DNA of 6,277 bases from JAAYCI01 sp964472465 (GTDB taxonomy: Bacteria > Bacillota > Clostridia > Oscillospirales > Ruminococcaceae). Of the stretch, positions 5,662-6,277 are shown in pieces. The translations under genes were made by a program, and so were the position numbers. Position 1 is the first letter of the stretch, and every line of letters begins with the position of its first letter. The notes under the pieces are model-generated. The model searched no databases. It had not been told where the DNA came from and saw nothing but the letters and a program-made list of their open reading frames with translations. The stretch is taken from assembly GCA_964472465.1 (NCBI GenBank), contig CAYYLW010000149.1, positions 1 through 6,277 on the forward strand, read 5' to 3'.

Positions 5662-6277
5662 TTACAAAACCATGGTCTCGCCCAAAAGCTGCAAAGCAAT
5701 GCGGCCCAGGTTTTCTTTAGGGCCGGTGAATACCCAGGTGCTCAAACGGTCTATGCCACGCATATTGCCCATGGGTTTCCCCACCGGGGGCATGTTGCAC
5801 TCCATCTCGGCAAAGCCGCCCAGCTTGCCGTCATCATTGTACACATGGATGGTATATCCCTTGTCTCCTTCCATCATCGGTGGCTCTTCTGTATAAAGAC
5901 AGGCGGGGTCGTTCGGGAAATTCTTGATAATCAAAACGCTGTTTCCGTCTTCCGGTGAAGACAGATATCCCATGCGCCCTGTTATGCTGGCTGCCTTGTA
6001 CGCTATTTTATACTTGGATTGCCCTGTGATATCCAGCTCCACACCACGCTCTTTTAGCTGTTCATTTTTTCCACAGGGCTCATAGTGGTTTGTGCCGTTT
6101 TCCGCTTGATACATGGGTATGTACAGCTTCCCATAAGGCCGAATCTGCGTAAGGCACCAGCATTCCGCACAAAGGTCATCACCCTCGGTTACCGTCAAAT
6201 CCAACATGTGGTTAAAGCCACAATAGCCCACATCCTGCATCAAGTTAGAATACTGCTTTAGTTCGCGCAAAGGGTTT
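5662..6277 (-). CDS. Unrecognised protein, C-terminal part (N-terminus beyond the window)
   Basis: The frame stays open to the right edge, with residues NPL preceding RELKQYSNLMQDVGYCGFNH, and has no ATG with an SD at its visible beginning. The true start therefore probably lies outside, and about 205 residues are seen. There is no signal peptide or membrane segment in this part. Recognisable stretches are MLDLTVTEGDD, an ECWC cysteine pair, and a C-terminal GFAEMECNMPP followed by WVFTGPKENLGRIALQLLG. The order of an acidic strand near the end, then Pro/Gly, then a TW-F-G element weakly recalls galactose-mutarotase-like or carbohydrate-binding beta-sandwich proteins. That resemblance is only an impression. 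The gene ends at the strong terminator at 5605-5635, so it belongs to a transcription unit lying mostly to the right. Confidence 0.7.
   Translation of the reverse strand, partial: NPLRELKQYSNLMQDVGYCGFNHMLDLTVTEGDDLCAECWCLTQIRPYGKLYIPMYQAENGTNHYEPCGKNEQLKERGVELDITGQSKYKIAYKAASITGRMGYLSSPEDGNSVLIIKNFPNDPACLYTEEPPMMEGDKGYTIHVYNDDGKLGGFAEMECNMPPVGKPMGNMRGIDRLSTWVFTGPKENLGRIALQLLGETMVL

Overview
The window looks like an accessory catabolic region from a mid-GC Firmicute, probably a Clostridia/Oscillospiraceae-type bacterium. This is inferred from consensus sigma-A promoters, strong purine-rich Shine-Dalgarno (SD) sites, a lipoprotein with a spaced Gly/Ala/Ser linker, and the gene families present. 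I see no RNA genes, CRISPR arrays, insertion sequences or attachment sites.

Layout. Three genes on the minus strand read leftwards as a likely operon. They are a LacI-family repressor (2104-3135), a divergent adenine-deaminase-like amidohydrolase (384-2042), and the start of an extracytoplasmic family 5 (peptide/nickel type) ABC transporter lipoprotein (1-271, cut by the window edge). A near-perfect promoter precedes lacI and opens a 165-nt leader with two hairpins. Diverging from it on the plus strand, across a 329-bp regulatory region, is an intact UPF0597/CdsB/CyuA-type cysteine desulfidase-like enzyme (3465-4763) whose four Fe-S cysteines are spaced as in the characterised enzyme. To the right, facing it, is a HAD-superfamily hydrolase (4843-5526, minus) with its own promoter. 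Beyond that an intrinsic terminator ends an unrecognised protein (5662-6277, minus), which is cut at its N-terminus.

How the genes may work together (inference). The transporter lipoprotein would capture a small nitrogenous, peptide-like compound. The amidohydrolase would deaminate or ring-open it, and the desulfidase/serine-dehydratase-like enzyme would release ammonia (and sulfide, if cysteine is the substrate). LacI would control the set. Similar GTTAAT-type dyads sit just upstream of lacI and upstream of the amidohydrolase, and a third lies inside the amidohydrolase gene, which supports one local regulon. The most interesting point is that the amidohydrolase keeps the metal ligands of adenine deaminase but has lost the motifs that mark true adenine deaminases. 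Its substrate is probably not adenine, and the cluster may be an undescribed catabolic module.
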